A stretch of 64,000 bases of DNA, from the NCBI RefSeq assembly GCF_000759025.1, contig NZ_JPOS01000039.1, positions 310,001 to 374,000 on the forward strand, given 5' to 3'. Positions 34,948-44,000 of the stretch are shown piece after piece; position 1 is the first letter of the stretch; each line of letters begins with the position of its first letter. The position numbers were made by a program, and so were the translations under genes. A model generated the notes under the pieces. The model did not search any database and was not told where the DNA came from. It saw nothing but the letters and a program-made list of their open reading frames with translations. Source of the DNA: Phaeodactylibacter xiamenensis. Its GTDB lineage: Bacteria > Bacteroidota > Bacteroidia > Chitinophagales > Saprospiraceae.

Positions 34948-36233
34948 TTGAGTGCAAATTGTAAACTGGTATTATTGTAAATTTCGTTGTTTTGGTAGTA
35001 GGGCTCCGGGGTCAGGTCGCGCAGCCCCTGCTGCCATCTGAGATCTACTGACCAGTGACTGGCAATACGGTAATCAAGCCCGGCAATTAGACCAAGGTCC
35101 CACCGCTCAAACCGCGCCGCATTCACCGGAGCCGCTCCTGCTGCTCCTGCTAAGGTGAAATCAGCAGTGTTTTCCAGGCTGTTCCTGTTACTTTCATCAT
35201 TCCAGCTGCCTACCGGTTGGTCTGTACTGCGCAGGTAGGCCACTTGCATTCCTCCCATCACCCTTAACCGCTTCCCAATTTGATACTGCAACGTTACCGG
35301 TACTTCCAGGAAATGCACCCGGGTAATTGACCGGTGGTAAGGGGAAATGCTGGCAAAGGCAGGCAGATAGATGGTATCTCCACGTGGCGGTGAAATGCCC
35401 AGCCCGCTGCCGTTGTTTTCCGAACGCCGCTTGTACTGCAGGCCGGCTTCCAATACCCATTTCCGGTTAAGCCTGAATTGAGCAAATCCACCAAGCAGCG
35501 CATTGGTTTGCAGGGACTGATAATCGGCTCCCGCTTTTAGCCCAAAGCTCCATCTGTGCAGCTTGGCTGGATTAATTTCCGGCATATCCGCCACTGCCTG
35601 CTGCCCCATTAGTGTATCCGGAGGCAATGTAGGGACAGGTGCTATTGCTGCAAAAACCCGTTCATCATCGCTTGTGGAAATGGTGTCGGGGGCTTCCGGA
35701 TTAGGGATGATGTCGTTGACTGGGATTTGGGTGATCGTATCTAACGGATTGTTGGAAAGGTCCGTAAGAGGTGCCGGCATACGGCGCACAGGGGCAGGGG
35801 CAGTTCTGCTTTCGGTTTGCGCAGTACGGGAAGGGGGCATAGGAGGTGCTGGTACCGGTGCCGGGCTATTCACCGTTTCCTCCTGAATCGATGCTGCCGT
35901 TGCTACCGTATGCTTCGCATTGGAAGCATGGGACAGGCTCGGCAGAGGAACTGGCATGGAAGACAATAGCACCTGGCTATTGGTACGGAACGCCAGCCGC
36001 TGCCCTTGTAGAGCACTAAGCCAGACTCCGCTGCCGACCAGCATTAAAGCGCCGGCAAACCAGATCCAACCTGCAAACCTGCGTCGGGTTTTTTCGGGTA
36101 CAGCGGGCTGAGGGACAGGGCGCTCACCATCGAGGATGGCAGACATTTCCTTCCAGCCAGTGGAAGGCACTTCGTGCTCAAAGTCCTCCAACTGCTCCCG
36201 TAAGTGCTGAAATCCGTCTTTACGCTCCTTCAT
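34935..36233 (-). CDS. Membrane-anchored outer-membrane beta-barrel protein linked to the ECF sigma factor (anti-sigma-like N-terminus)
   Basis: 432 residues. A short cytoplasmic N-terminal part (MKERKDGFQHLREQLEDFEH, with PSTGWKEMSAIL) is followed by one membrane helix about 53-72 (FAGWIWFAGALMLVGSGVWL), a Pro/Thr-rich linker about 85-225, and a beta-barrel-like C-terminal domain about 228-432 (FGLKAGADYQSLQTNALLGG, final strand LQFALKWHW). It starts 14 bases inside the end of the sigma gene. This arrangement is frequent in Bacteroidota and suggests an anti-sigma or signalling role; the barrel-plus-inner-helix topology makes its real location uncertain. Confidence 0.7.
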   Translation of the reverse strand: MKERKDGFQHLREQLEDFEHEVPSTGWKEMSAILDGERPVPQPAVPEKTRRRFAGWIWFAGALMLVGSGVWLSALQGQRLAFRTNSQVLLSSMPVPLPSLSHASNAKHTVATAASIQEETVNSPAPVPAPPMPPSRTAQTESRTAPAPVRRMPAPLTDLSNNPLDTITQIPVNDIIPNPEAPDTISTSDDERVFAAIAPVPTLPPDTLMGQQAVADMPEINPAKLHRWSFGLKAGADYQSLQTNALLGGFAQFRLNRKWVLEAGLQYKRRSENNGSGLGISPPRGDTIYLPAFASISPYHRSITRVHFLEVPVTLQYQIGKRLRVMGGMQVAYLRSTDQPVGSWNDESNRNSLENTADFTLAGAAGAAPVNAARFERWDLGLIAGLDYRIASHWSVDLRWQQGLRDLTPEPYYQNNEIYNNTSLQFALKWHW

Positions 36234-36786
36234 GCTCGCTCAATTTAATCATTTCACGAAGTTTTTTCTTTCCATCGGACAGATGCCATTTTGAGGTGCC
36301 CTCGCTGATGCCCAGCATATCGGCAATTTCCCGGTGATTATACCCGTCCAGGGTGTAGAGGGAAAAGACCGCTCGTGTGGCGGCAGGCAATTGCTGTACC
36401 AGCTCCAGTAATTCTTCCAGAGCCAGGTTTTGCATGGCTTCGTTATCGACCGGTATATCTCCTGAGGTTTCAAAATCCATACGCTTGCGGTAGCTGGCTT
36501 GCCGCCTTAACCAGTCAATGCAGGTGTACATGATGACTTTGGCAATCCAGGCTTTGAAGGAACCCCGGCCTTCAAATTGCCCTACCTTTTGGAAAACCTT
36601 GAAAAATCCGGCATTAAGCATGTCCATAGCTTCCTCTTTTCCGTTGGCGAAGCGCATACAAACCCCCATCATATATCCCCCGTAGCGGTCGTACACGTAC
36701 TTTTGAGCCAGGCGGTCCCCTTTGACGCACCCCTCCCGGAGCACCTCATCAGAACTGTCAGGCTTGCAAACAATGGCTGTGGACAT
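36220..36786 (-). CDS. ECF-type RNA polymerase sigma factor
   Basis: 188 residues from ATG 36786 (MSTAIVCKPDSSDEVL). Region 2 covers about 20-95 (AQKYVYDRYGGYMMGVCMRF, MDMLNAGFFKVFQKVGQF, FKAWIAKVIMYTCIDWLRRQ) and region 4 about 130-180 (LPAATRAVFSLYTLDGYNHR, EIADMLGISEGTSKWHLSDG). It is the first gene of a three-gene overlapping operon with the anchored barrel protein and the lipoprotein, the likely control partner and cargo. A start at 36822 is possible but adds an atypical leader. Confidence 0.88.
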   Translation of the reverse strand: MSTAIVCKPDSSDEVLREGCVKGDRLAQKYVYDRYGGYMMGVCMRFANGKEEAMDMLNAGFFKVFQKVGQFEGRGSFKAWIAKVIMYTCIDWLRRQASYRKRMDFETSGDIPVDNEAMQNLALEELLELVQQLPAATRAVFSLYTLDGYNHREIADMLGISEGTSKWHLSDGKKKLREMIKLSEHEGA

Positions 36787-36876
36787 GCTGGGCAACGATT
36801 TTGGTCCTAAGGCGAAGTCCATTACTGCGATTTACCTTACAGTCGCAGCCTGCATGGGAAAGGGTTGGGTGGAGGA

Positions 36877-36972
36877 CTATTTTTTTTCTGGCTTTTCCTT
36901 TTTGGAGAGGAAATACTTGAAAAAATCAATGATGGCATCGATCAGTTTGCGGAATGCGGATTTGTCACTCAT
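36877..36972 (-). CDS. 31-residue basic microprotein
   Basis: ATG 36972 to TAG 36877-36879 encodes MSDKSAFRKLIDAIIDFFKY followed by 11 residues ending KKEKPEKK. It has an amphipathic helix at about 7-22 and a lysine-rich tail. It lies between the sigma gene and the hydrolase gene, same strand. Too short to identify; could act at the membrane. Real-gene status rests on the clean helix and its position only. Confidence 0.45.
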   Translation of the reverse strand: MSDKSAFRKLIDAIIDFFKYFLSKKEKPEKK

Positions 36973-37005
36973 AGTTATAGGTTTTTGGGGATAAGATTCA
37001 GCAGT

Positions 37006-37845
37006 TCAGGATTCAAGGCCCGGTAAGTTATGCAGTTCTTCCGGCCGGCTGCCCAGCAAGAAGGCAAGGGCAGTACGGTTGAAGGTTTCATACTGCTCAA
37101 TGTTGCATACATGCCCGCACTTTTCAACGATCACCAGCTGGGCCCGCTGATGGGTTTGCGCAAAACGCTTGGCGGCTTTGAAAAATACGTGGTCCTGATC
37201 GCCCATCACAACCAAGCTCAGGTTGCGGAGCTCCCGGTTGAAAAACTGGCGTAAGAGGCGGAAGAAATCTTTGTATAGCCCCACCCACTTCAGGTATTCC
37301 TTTGGGCTCAGCTTTTGAGATTGCATGCGGAACATCCGGCGGGACCGGCGGTGGTTGCGCCGGGGTAGTACGACCCAGGAGAACAGATTATAAATAGCAC
37401 GATACGGCAGAAAGTGGTTGAGGAATTTTGCCGAATGCACAAACAACTTGATGGTGAAAGTGGCCCGGAAAACCCCGCCTGCCATGATCATCTTGTTTAC
37501 CAGCTCAGGGCGTAGTTCATCCAGCTTTTGCAGGACAACACTGCCCAGGGAGACCGAAAGGAAATGCGCCCGCTTGATTTGAAGGTGGTCAATGACCTTT
37601 AACACATCAGAGGTCACAATATCAAAATTGTACGCTTCGTAGGCCGGCTCTATATTCTTGGATTTTCCATGATCGCGTAAATCAAGCAACAACAAATTGA
37701 AAAAAGGCTTGAAGGCATCCACCTGATATTTCCAGGTTACAATGCTGCCGCCGGCACCATGTATAAACACCACCCATTCTGCTTTGGGGTCCAGTAAGTG
37801 GGTTTCGTAATGTAGGAGCAGTCTGCCCTGTTGTTTAGATTGCAT
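37006..37845 (-). CDS. Alpha/beta hydrolase
   Basis: 279 residues. Oxyanion-hole motif FIHGAGGS near residue 28, nucleophile S99 in SVSLGS, acid D216 or D218 in VMGDQDHV, and H245 in EKCGHVCN make up the triad. A basic cap (PRRNHRRSRRMFRMQSQK, about 161-178) stands out. No signal peptide, so cytoplasmic. Such enzymes hydrolyse esters, amides or haloalkanes; the substrate here is unknown. Ends 35 bases before the microprotein start on the same strand. Confidence 0.85.
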   Translation of the reverse strand: MQSKQQGRLLLHYETHLLDPKAEWVVFIHGAGGSIVTWKYQVDAFKPFFNLLLLDLRDHGKSKNIEPAYEAYNFDIVTSDVLKVIDHLQIKRAHFLSVSLGSVVLQKLDELRPELVNKMIMAGGVFRATFTIKLFVHSAKFLNHFLPYRAIYNLFSWVVLPRRNHRRSRRMFRMQSQKLSPKEYLKWVGLYKDFFRLLRQFFNRELRNLSLVVMGDQDHVFFKAAKRFAQTHQRAQLVIVEKCGHVCNIEQYETFNRTALAFLLGSRPEELHNLPGLES

Positions 37846-38045
37846 ATTGACCTTTACGGGAATAAAACGCTAAAATTACTACAATATAACAACAACAGCC
37901 AAACACTTGGTTCGTTTACGGGCTAAACACCTGATTTTAGTCCAATTACAGGCAAAACATAAAGCATTCTACCGCCAGCTCCCAGGTATTGATTTGCAGG
38001 CTGAAGCCGCACAATTGCCTGCAAAGGCCTTTGTTTTTTGCAAGC

Positions 38046-40598
38046 TTACTGAACAGACAGCAGTTTCCGTTCCGTTCCGCCTGCTCCGGTCATTTCTACT
38101 ACATAGGTGCCGCTGGCGATGCCTTCCAAATTAAAAGTCACTGACATTTCAGCGTTCTCCTGCCGGGCAACAGACCTGCCATCCACAGACCAGAGTTGGA
38201 AAATCTTGTGCCCTTCCAGCGTAGTGCGCAGCTGGACTTTTGTTCTGGCCGGATTAGGAAAAACCTGTAGCCTGTCCATCGGTACCTGCTGTCCGGTCGT
38301 TGCTCCGGGAGCACTAAACGAATGGCAGGCCGGATCCGCACTCAGGGTGATGGTTTCCGAAACCCGGCAACCATTAGGCAGTTTTACCCGGAGGGCATAC
38401 TCGCCCGCCACACTGGGAGAAGTGTAGGGAAAGGTCAGGCAATTGCCTGTCTGTATAAACCCTATGGGGCTGATCCAGAGGTATTGATTATCGTCAGGCA
38501 GGCAAAAACTGAAAGCTTCGCCCGGACAAAAAGCCAGGGGTTCGTCCGGGATGACATCTCCTGGTACTTCATCTACAAAAATAGTCACTGCATCCACTCC
38601 GGTGCAGCCCTGTGCATTGGTTACTGTGACTTCATAGATTGTGGTTTGCGAAGGAGTGGCTACCGGGTTTGGGCAATCCGTACAGTCCAGCCCGGCAGCT
38701 GGCACCCAGCTGATGACTGCGTCTGCTTCAGCCTCGATAGCTAAGGCTATTCCGGCAGCACTGCAAAGCAGCGTGTCTGGCCCGGCATCCGGTTGCGGGC
38801 AGCTATTGGTCACGCATGTCTTTTCCACTACCTTGAGCGGGCAGTCGCCTTGCCCTTCTATTGTCAGTTCCAGCGTGGCAGTTTCACCGGGAGAGAGATT
38901 GTCGACTGTAAAAGTTGAATTTCCCGTCATTTGACCGATCTGCCCGGTAAGCAGGATGGGAAGGTATGATGTATCAGCTGCCAGAGCCGCCCATGAGAAT
39001 GCGATACTGTTTTCAGTAGTGCTGCAATAAATCTCAGGTAGGGTGTTTACTACTTCAACCTCCGCTGCCGGGATGGGGCAATTGTTGAAGAAAGATTCCA
39101 GAAGATAAGTGCCCGTTTGAAGCACTGTCGGGTTTTGAAGGTCAGAAGCAAAGTTGTCTGGGCCCGACCAGTTATAGGCCATTCCGGTAACACTCCCACC
39201 CACATTAGCCTGCAGTTGGTAAGGGTCGTCGGCAAAGCAGGCAGGCAGGAAAGTGGCAGCCACATCTGGCAAATCGGTAGCTGGTACTTCCACGCTAAGC
39301 ACTTGTTCATTACCCCCTGCCTCAATAACAAACTGATAGGTGCCCGGGCATAGGTCACTAATCAGGGTATTAACGATCGGCCCGGCACCACTGAATACGG
39401 GCTGCCCATCGGGGCCGAGGAGGGTAATGTTGCTATTGTTGCCTCCAGATAAGCTCAGGCGGCCATTGCAGAGGGCAGGGCAGGCAGGCTGTACAACGGT
39501 TATGCCAGGCTGAGCACTGACCGGTGGTACAGCGGTAGCAAAAAAGGCACTTGTGGTAGCCGGAGCGCAGCTTTCCATCATCCATGAACCGGACGTGCCA
39601 TCGCCTAGCATCATGATGCTCAGGTTAAGATTGGCTTCTTCGGCACTATTGAAAGTTGACCGGACGCGGACCGTCCAGCAAAATTCAAGATCTATAGGTG
39701 CAGGTGCAAGGTTGCCACAGGGGCCGTCGCCGAAATTATTGCCGGGCAGCCCGTCGCTGGCGGTTGCGCCGGGGCATAGCAGCCCCCTTTTGCTATCAAA
39801 GGCAAAGCCTGGCCCAAAGATATCGTTGGTATTGCAGCTTTCCCAGTTTTCGTACCAGTTCCAGTTGCCGTCCGGTGCCGTACAGGCGGTGGGGGCGGTG
39901 GTCTCCAGCGTAGTCAGGTCCCAGCCCAACCCAAAGTCAATGTCCAGCCCATGCAGCCATTCCAGGCTAAAACCCGGTGCCCAGAGCGTAGGCGTATAGC
40001 AAAACGTGACTTCCTGTCCGGTTTCATAAGTGCCGTTTACCGGGGCTGGGGTTGCTGAGAGTTGGCCGCGGCGCTCTCCACATATGCTGCAGTCATTTTG
40101 AGATTTGATCTTCAGGCTGAAGCTGCCCTCCGCCCCAAAGTCTCCGGTACTGACCAGCAGGTAGTATTGGGATCCGGGTTCGGTTCGGGCGCTCAGCGTA
40201 GTGCCCAGTGTTCCGGGGGCTCCGCTTTGCAGCGCGACGGGGAATTTTGCATTGCAGGCATTTCCTTCAAAAAGGACGAGCACGGGTTGTTCCAGCGCGC
40301 CGGTCATGGAAATTGTGGTTTGATTAGCCACAGCGATAAAGGAGTACCAGACATCTGCACTGTTGCTGTTAAAGGTAAGCCCCTGTACCGGTTGGCTGAG
40401 GCGCAGGGCAGGTTGCGTAGGCGTAGCTGCCAGTGTTGTGCCCGATAGCCCTGTCTCGAAAGACGCATCATTAGGGCAGTTGATCACCTGCCCCAAATCA
40501 ATGGGAATGGCGGTTGCGCATAAGTCGTTTTCCGGTTGTCCAAAAGCGTTGGTAGTGACCGAAGCGAAAAGGCAAAGAAGCGTAAAGAATCTCCTCAT
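38046..40598 (-). CDS. T9SS surface protein, shorter tandem paralogue
   Basis: 850 residues. Signal peptide MRRFFTLLCLFASVTTNAFG, N-terminal carbohydrate-binding-like domain beginning ENDLCATAIPIDLG, then Ig/PKD-like segments and a C-terminal type A sorting domain (LQVFPNPARTKVQL to the end). Two blocks recur in the neighbour at 41058-45395: the region with FGPGFAFDSKRG and the block IPDEPLAFCPGEAFSF. The frame covers about 24 cysteines spread through the domains. Predicted secreted and cell-surface attached. Likely adhesin or matrix protein by analogy; no enzymatic motif. Confidence 0.8.
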   Translation of the reverse strand: MRRFFTLLCLFASVTTNAFGQPENDLCATAIPIDLGQVINCPNDASFETGLSGTTLAATPTQPALRLSQPVQGLTFNSNSADVWYSFIAVANQTTISMTGALEQPVLVLFEGNACNAKFPVALQSGAPGTLGTTLSARTEPGSQYYLLVSTGDFGAEGSFSLKIKSQNDCSICGERRGQLSATPAPVNGTYETGQEVTFCYTPTLWAPGFSLEWLHGLDIDFGLGWDLTTLETTAPTACTAPDGNWNWYENWESCNTNDIFGPGFAFDSKRGLLCPGATASDGLPGNNFGDGPCGNLAPAPIDLEFCWTVRVRSTFNSAEEANLNLSIMMLGDGTSGSWMMESCAPATTSAFFATAVPPVSAQPGITVVQPACPALCNGRLSLSGGNNSNITLLGPDGQPVFSGAGPIVNTLISDLCPGTYQFVIEAGGNEQVLSVEVPATDLPDVAATFLPACFADDPYQLQANVGGSVTGMAYNWSGPDNFASDLQNPTVLQTGTYLLESFFNNCPIPAAEVEVVNTLPEIYCSTTENSIAFSWAALAADTSYLPILLTGQIGQMTGNSTFTVDNLSPGETATLELTIEGQGDCPLKVVEKTCVTNSCPQPDAGPDTLLCSAAGIALAIEAEADAVISWVPAAGLDCTDCPNPVATPSQTTIYEVTVTNAQGCTGVDAVTIFVDEVPGDVIPDEPLAFCPGEAFSFCLPDDNQYLWISPIGFIQTGNCLTFPYTSPSVAGEYALRVKLPNGCRVSETITLSADPACHSFSAPGATTGQQVPMDRLQVFPNPARTKVQLRTTLEGHKIFQLWSVDGRSVARQENAEMSVTFNLEGIASGTYVVEMTGAGGTERKLLSVQ

Positions 40599-41003
40599 TG
40601 TCCAGACAAATAATTAGTGAGCTAATTGGAAATGTATTGGCTGATGCCCCATACAGGGCTATTGCGGCAAATCCACAATGGGCTCAATACCAGCTAAGGG
40701 GGGCTTGAATAGGGGGGCTGCATTTGTGTCCTGGATGTTTGGGTAGATTAGTTGAAATTACTCCTTAATGTTTGTCCGGTTGTGTTCATTTTCAGGTAAG
40801 ACCCGGAAGGACGGGTTTTTGCTGCCCGGTGTGGAGGTTTTTTCTCAATTGCCGGTCTGTAAACGCCTCATTTTACTGATAAAGCTTTGGTTGATAGTGT
40901 TTTGGGAGACAGGAAAAAAAGGGGTCTCCCTAACTGGCCAGAAGCGCTTGTTTGACCTGAGTCATGACGGGAAAAAAGCGGGAGGAAGGTTCCTTAAATG
41001 AGA
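40599..41003. other. Gene-free region between two T9SS genes
   Basis: About 400 bases. It contains the promoter region of the 38046-40598 gene on its left and a short hairpin ACCCG/CGGGT followed by five T at 40801-40820 that is terminator-like on the plus strand, though no plus-strand gene precedes it. No coding sequence supported. Confidence 0.4.
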
Positions 41004-41034
41004 AAAGGGCAACCAATCACATCAGTTGCCCTTT
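41004..41034. terminator. Terminator-like hairpin at the end of the 1467-residue T9SS gene
   Basis: Stem AAAGGGCAAC (41004-41013) and GTTGCCCTTT (41025-41034) with an 11-base loop. It lies 24 bases after the stop of the minus-strand gene 41058-45395. Confidence 0.75.
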
Positions 41035-41057
41035 CCATTTGGTATATCAATATAGCC

Positions 41058-44000
41058 TTACCGGCTGATGATCAGTCGTACCTGCTCCGTCTTTTGCGGC
41101 GTGAACACCTTCAGGAAATAGGCTCCGGCAGGGAGTTGCTCCACCGGAAGGGCCCACTGTTGCCCCTCAAACTGATGGGAGGCTACCATTTGTCCGGTAG
41201 CGCTCCAGAGTTGCAGCGTTTTAAGTCCTTGCAGTGGAGTGAGCACATTGACCTCATTTGTAGCTGGGTTGGGGAAGACCTTCAGCATGCTGAGCCCGGA
41301 AACGTCATTGCCCGGAAGAGGAGCGGGGGCGCAGTCGTCGACAAAGACCACAGCCTGGGCGGTTGCTGTACAGCCAAAGGTGTCCGTAGCCGTCAGGACA
41401 AAGGTTGCCGTCTGAGGCACGCTGCCCGTTACCGTTGGGCAGGTCGAACAGTCGAGGTAAGCTGCAGGCGACCAGCTCAGGCTGCTGGCATCCGGTGCAA
41501 TTGCGGTAATGCTGAAGGTATCATTCGGGCAAACCGTTTGCAATTCGGGGATGATCTTTACCTCCGGTTCCGGTGCAGCTATTAATATAAATGCCTTAAT
41601 GAACCGGCAGCCATTGCTCCGCATGAAAGCGTAGTAATTGCCGGCATCAGCCGCTGTGATGTTGCTAAAGCTCAAACACTGATCGGTCGCGATAAAGGCA
41701 TTCGGCCCAATCCAGTAGTGGATGTCTCCGTCCGGCATGCAGAACTCGAAAGCCTCGCCGGGGCAAAAGGTAACCGGCTCATCCGGTATGTAGCTGCTGG
41801 GGAGCTGCTGCACGTAAATGGTATACTCAATGGTGTCCGTGCAGCCTCCAGCATCGGAAGCAATCAGCTGATAGGTCGTTGTTGAGCCCGGCGCTGCAGC
41901 AGGGGCCGGGCAATCGGTGCAACTCAGGCCAGTAGCTGGGGACCAGCTGTAGGTACTCCATTCTGGGGTATCTGCAAAATCCAGGATGACCGAAGCTCCG
42001 TTGCAAATGAAAGTGTCTGCCGGCACATTGATCTCCGGGCATACCGGGGTAGTCAGGCTGCATCCTGCAGCGACCTCGTATTCGCCACAAGGGCCATCCG
42101 TCTGCACGGTAAGGAGAATCTCAACCGTATCTCCGGTGTTTAACCCCGGAATGCTAAAGCTGTTGCCTTCTAACACCCCATTCTGCCCGGAGGCTACCAC
42201 CACGCTGTAACCAATATCCTGATCCAGTGCAGGCCAGGAGAAGACCAGCGTGTCCGCCACAGAAGTACAGCTGATTTGTCCCGGGGACAATTGACCGGCG
42301 ACCTCAATGAGAGAGGTGTCACTTACGGTACAGCCCTGGTCCGTGTAGGTGTAAATCAGCTCGTGCAAACCCGCACCAGCTACTTCCGGGTCAAAAATCA
42401 GCCCGGTACTGTCCAGACCGGGGCCAGACCATTGGCCTTCGCCCTGATTAGTCCCACCGGCAACGTCTGCCAGCAAAGCAATCGTCCCATCGCTGATGCA
42501 AACGGATTCTGGAACGAGCGTAAAGAGGTCCAGTACACTACAATCAGGAGTCGTACAACTCGCTGCGACTGTGGTTGAGCAACCGGCGTTCTGGCTGACC
42601 TCCAGATTGATGCTTACGGTTTGTCCGGGAGCCAGGCCAATGATAGCATATTGATGGTCACTTTGGAAAAATCCTTCCGGTCCGTCCACTACGGTGACTG
42701 TATAGGAATAATTGGTGTCCAGTGCCCAGGAAAAACGCACCGCGCCCAGGCGGGATTCGCAACTGATGACTGGGGCAACCGACTCAGAAACAGGCGTGAT
42801 GGTAAGGCTGTCCGTGCCACTGCATCCGGTAATCGTATCGGTAGCGGTTAGGTAGTAAGTAGTGGTGCCGTCAGGAACGGCAAGCAGGCTGTCGCCTAAA
42901 GTGCCATCTCCCCATTGCAGCTGTCCTGCACCTGTGCCCGTCAGCCAGACGCTGTCCAGCCCACAAAGTGTGTCCGGGCCGGCTATTTCAATATCAGGCA
43001 GGGGGCTCACATAAACCTGAAATGCAGGAACAGATTGGCAGCCAAAATCGAAGGGTGGCAGATAGGCTGCGTCTGCCGGTGGGCTGACGAGGGTATCCCA
43101 CAGCAAAGTGTCGGTCTGATACAGCTCAAGCAGGACCTCATCGCCCGCGCAAATCAGCACCTCTGCGGGATTATAAGTGAGCTGAGGATCGGGATTGACG
43201 GTGACTGTTACGGAGTCGGTATGGGTACAGCCAAAAGCATCGGTTTGGGTAACGGTATAAGTCTGAGTGGTATCAGGTGTCACGGTAATGCTGTTGGTCG
43301 TATCTCCAGTGCTCCAAAGAAAGCTTTCGCCACCGCTTGCACCAAGCATAGCACTTTCGCCTGCGCAAAGTTCCTGGTCCTGGAACACGAAAAAACCATT
43401 GCCGGAAGCAACCGCCACATTGGCTGGCAATACCGTGCTGCAGCCATTGTCATCCGTCACTGTCACTGTATAGGTAGTGTTGCCGGAGGGGCTTACGGAA
43501 ATCTGCTGAGTGGTGTCTCCGGTACTCCAGCTCCAGCTAGTGCCCTGATCAACGGACAAGGAGGCGGCTTCTCCAGGACAAAGTGTGTCGCCGGGCAATA
43601 CGGACAGGGTAGGGGATAAGGCAATCTGGAAAACTACATAGTCCATTCCGGTACAGCCATTCGGGCTAACTCCTTCCACCTGATAAATGGCCCCATCAGT
43701 TGGCGTAACCGTCACAGAATCAGCCGTGGACAAAACAGCGTCACTGCCTGCTTCCGTCCAGGTCAGGCTTTCAGCGGTGCCAGTGGAAGTCAGGGTGATG
43801 CTTTCTCCCGGGCAGATGGTCAGGGTATCCGGGCCAAGCTGCACGATTCCTATATCACTGATCGCTGGTATGGTGAAGTGGTAGGGCGCTGCGGGGCAAC
43901 CATTGACGGTAACCTCCAGGGTATAATCACCGGGGAACAGGGCAAACGGGTCAGGCGTGGTCCGCACATAGCCATTCGGGCCGGTCCACAGGTAAGTGAT

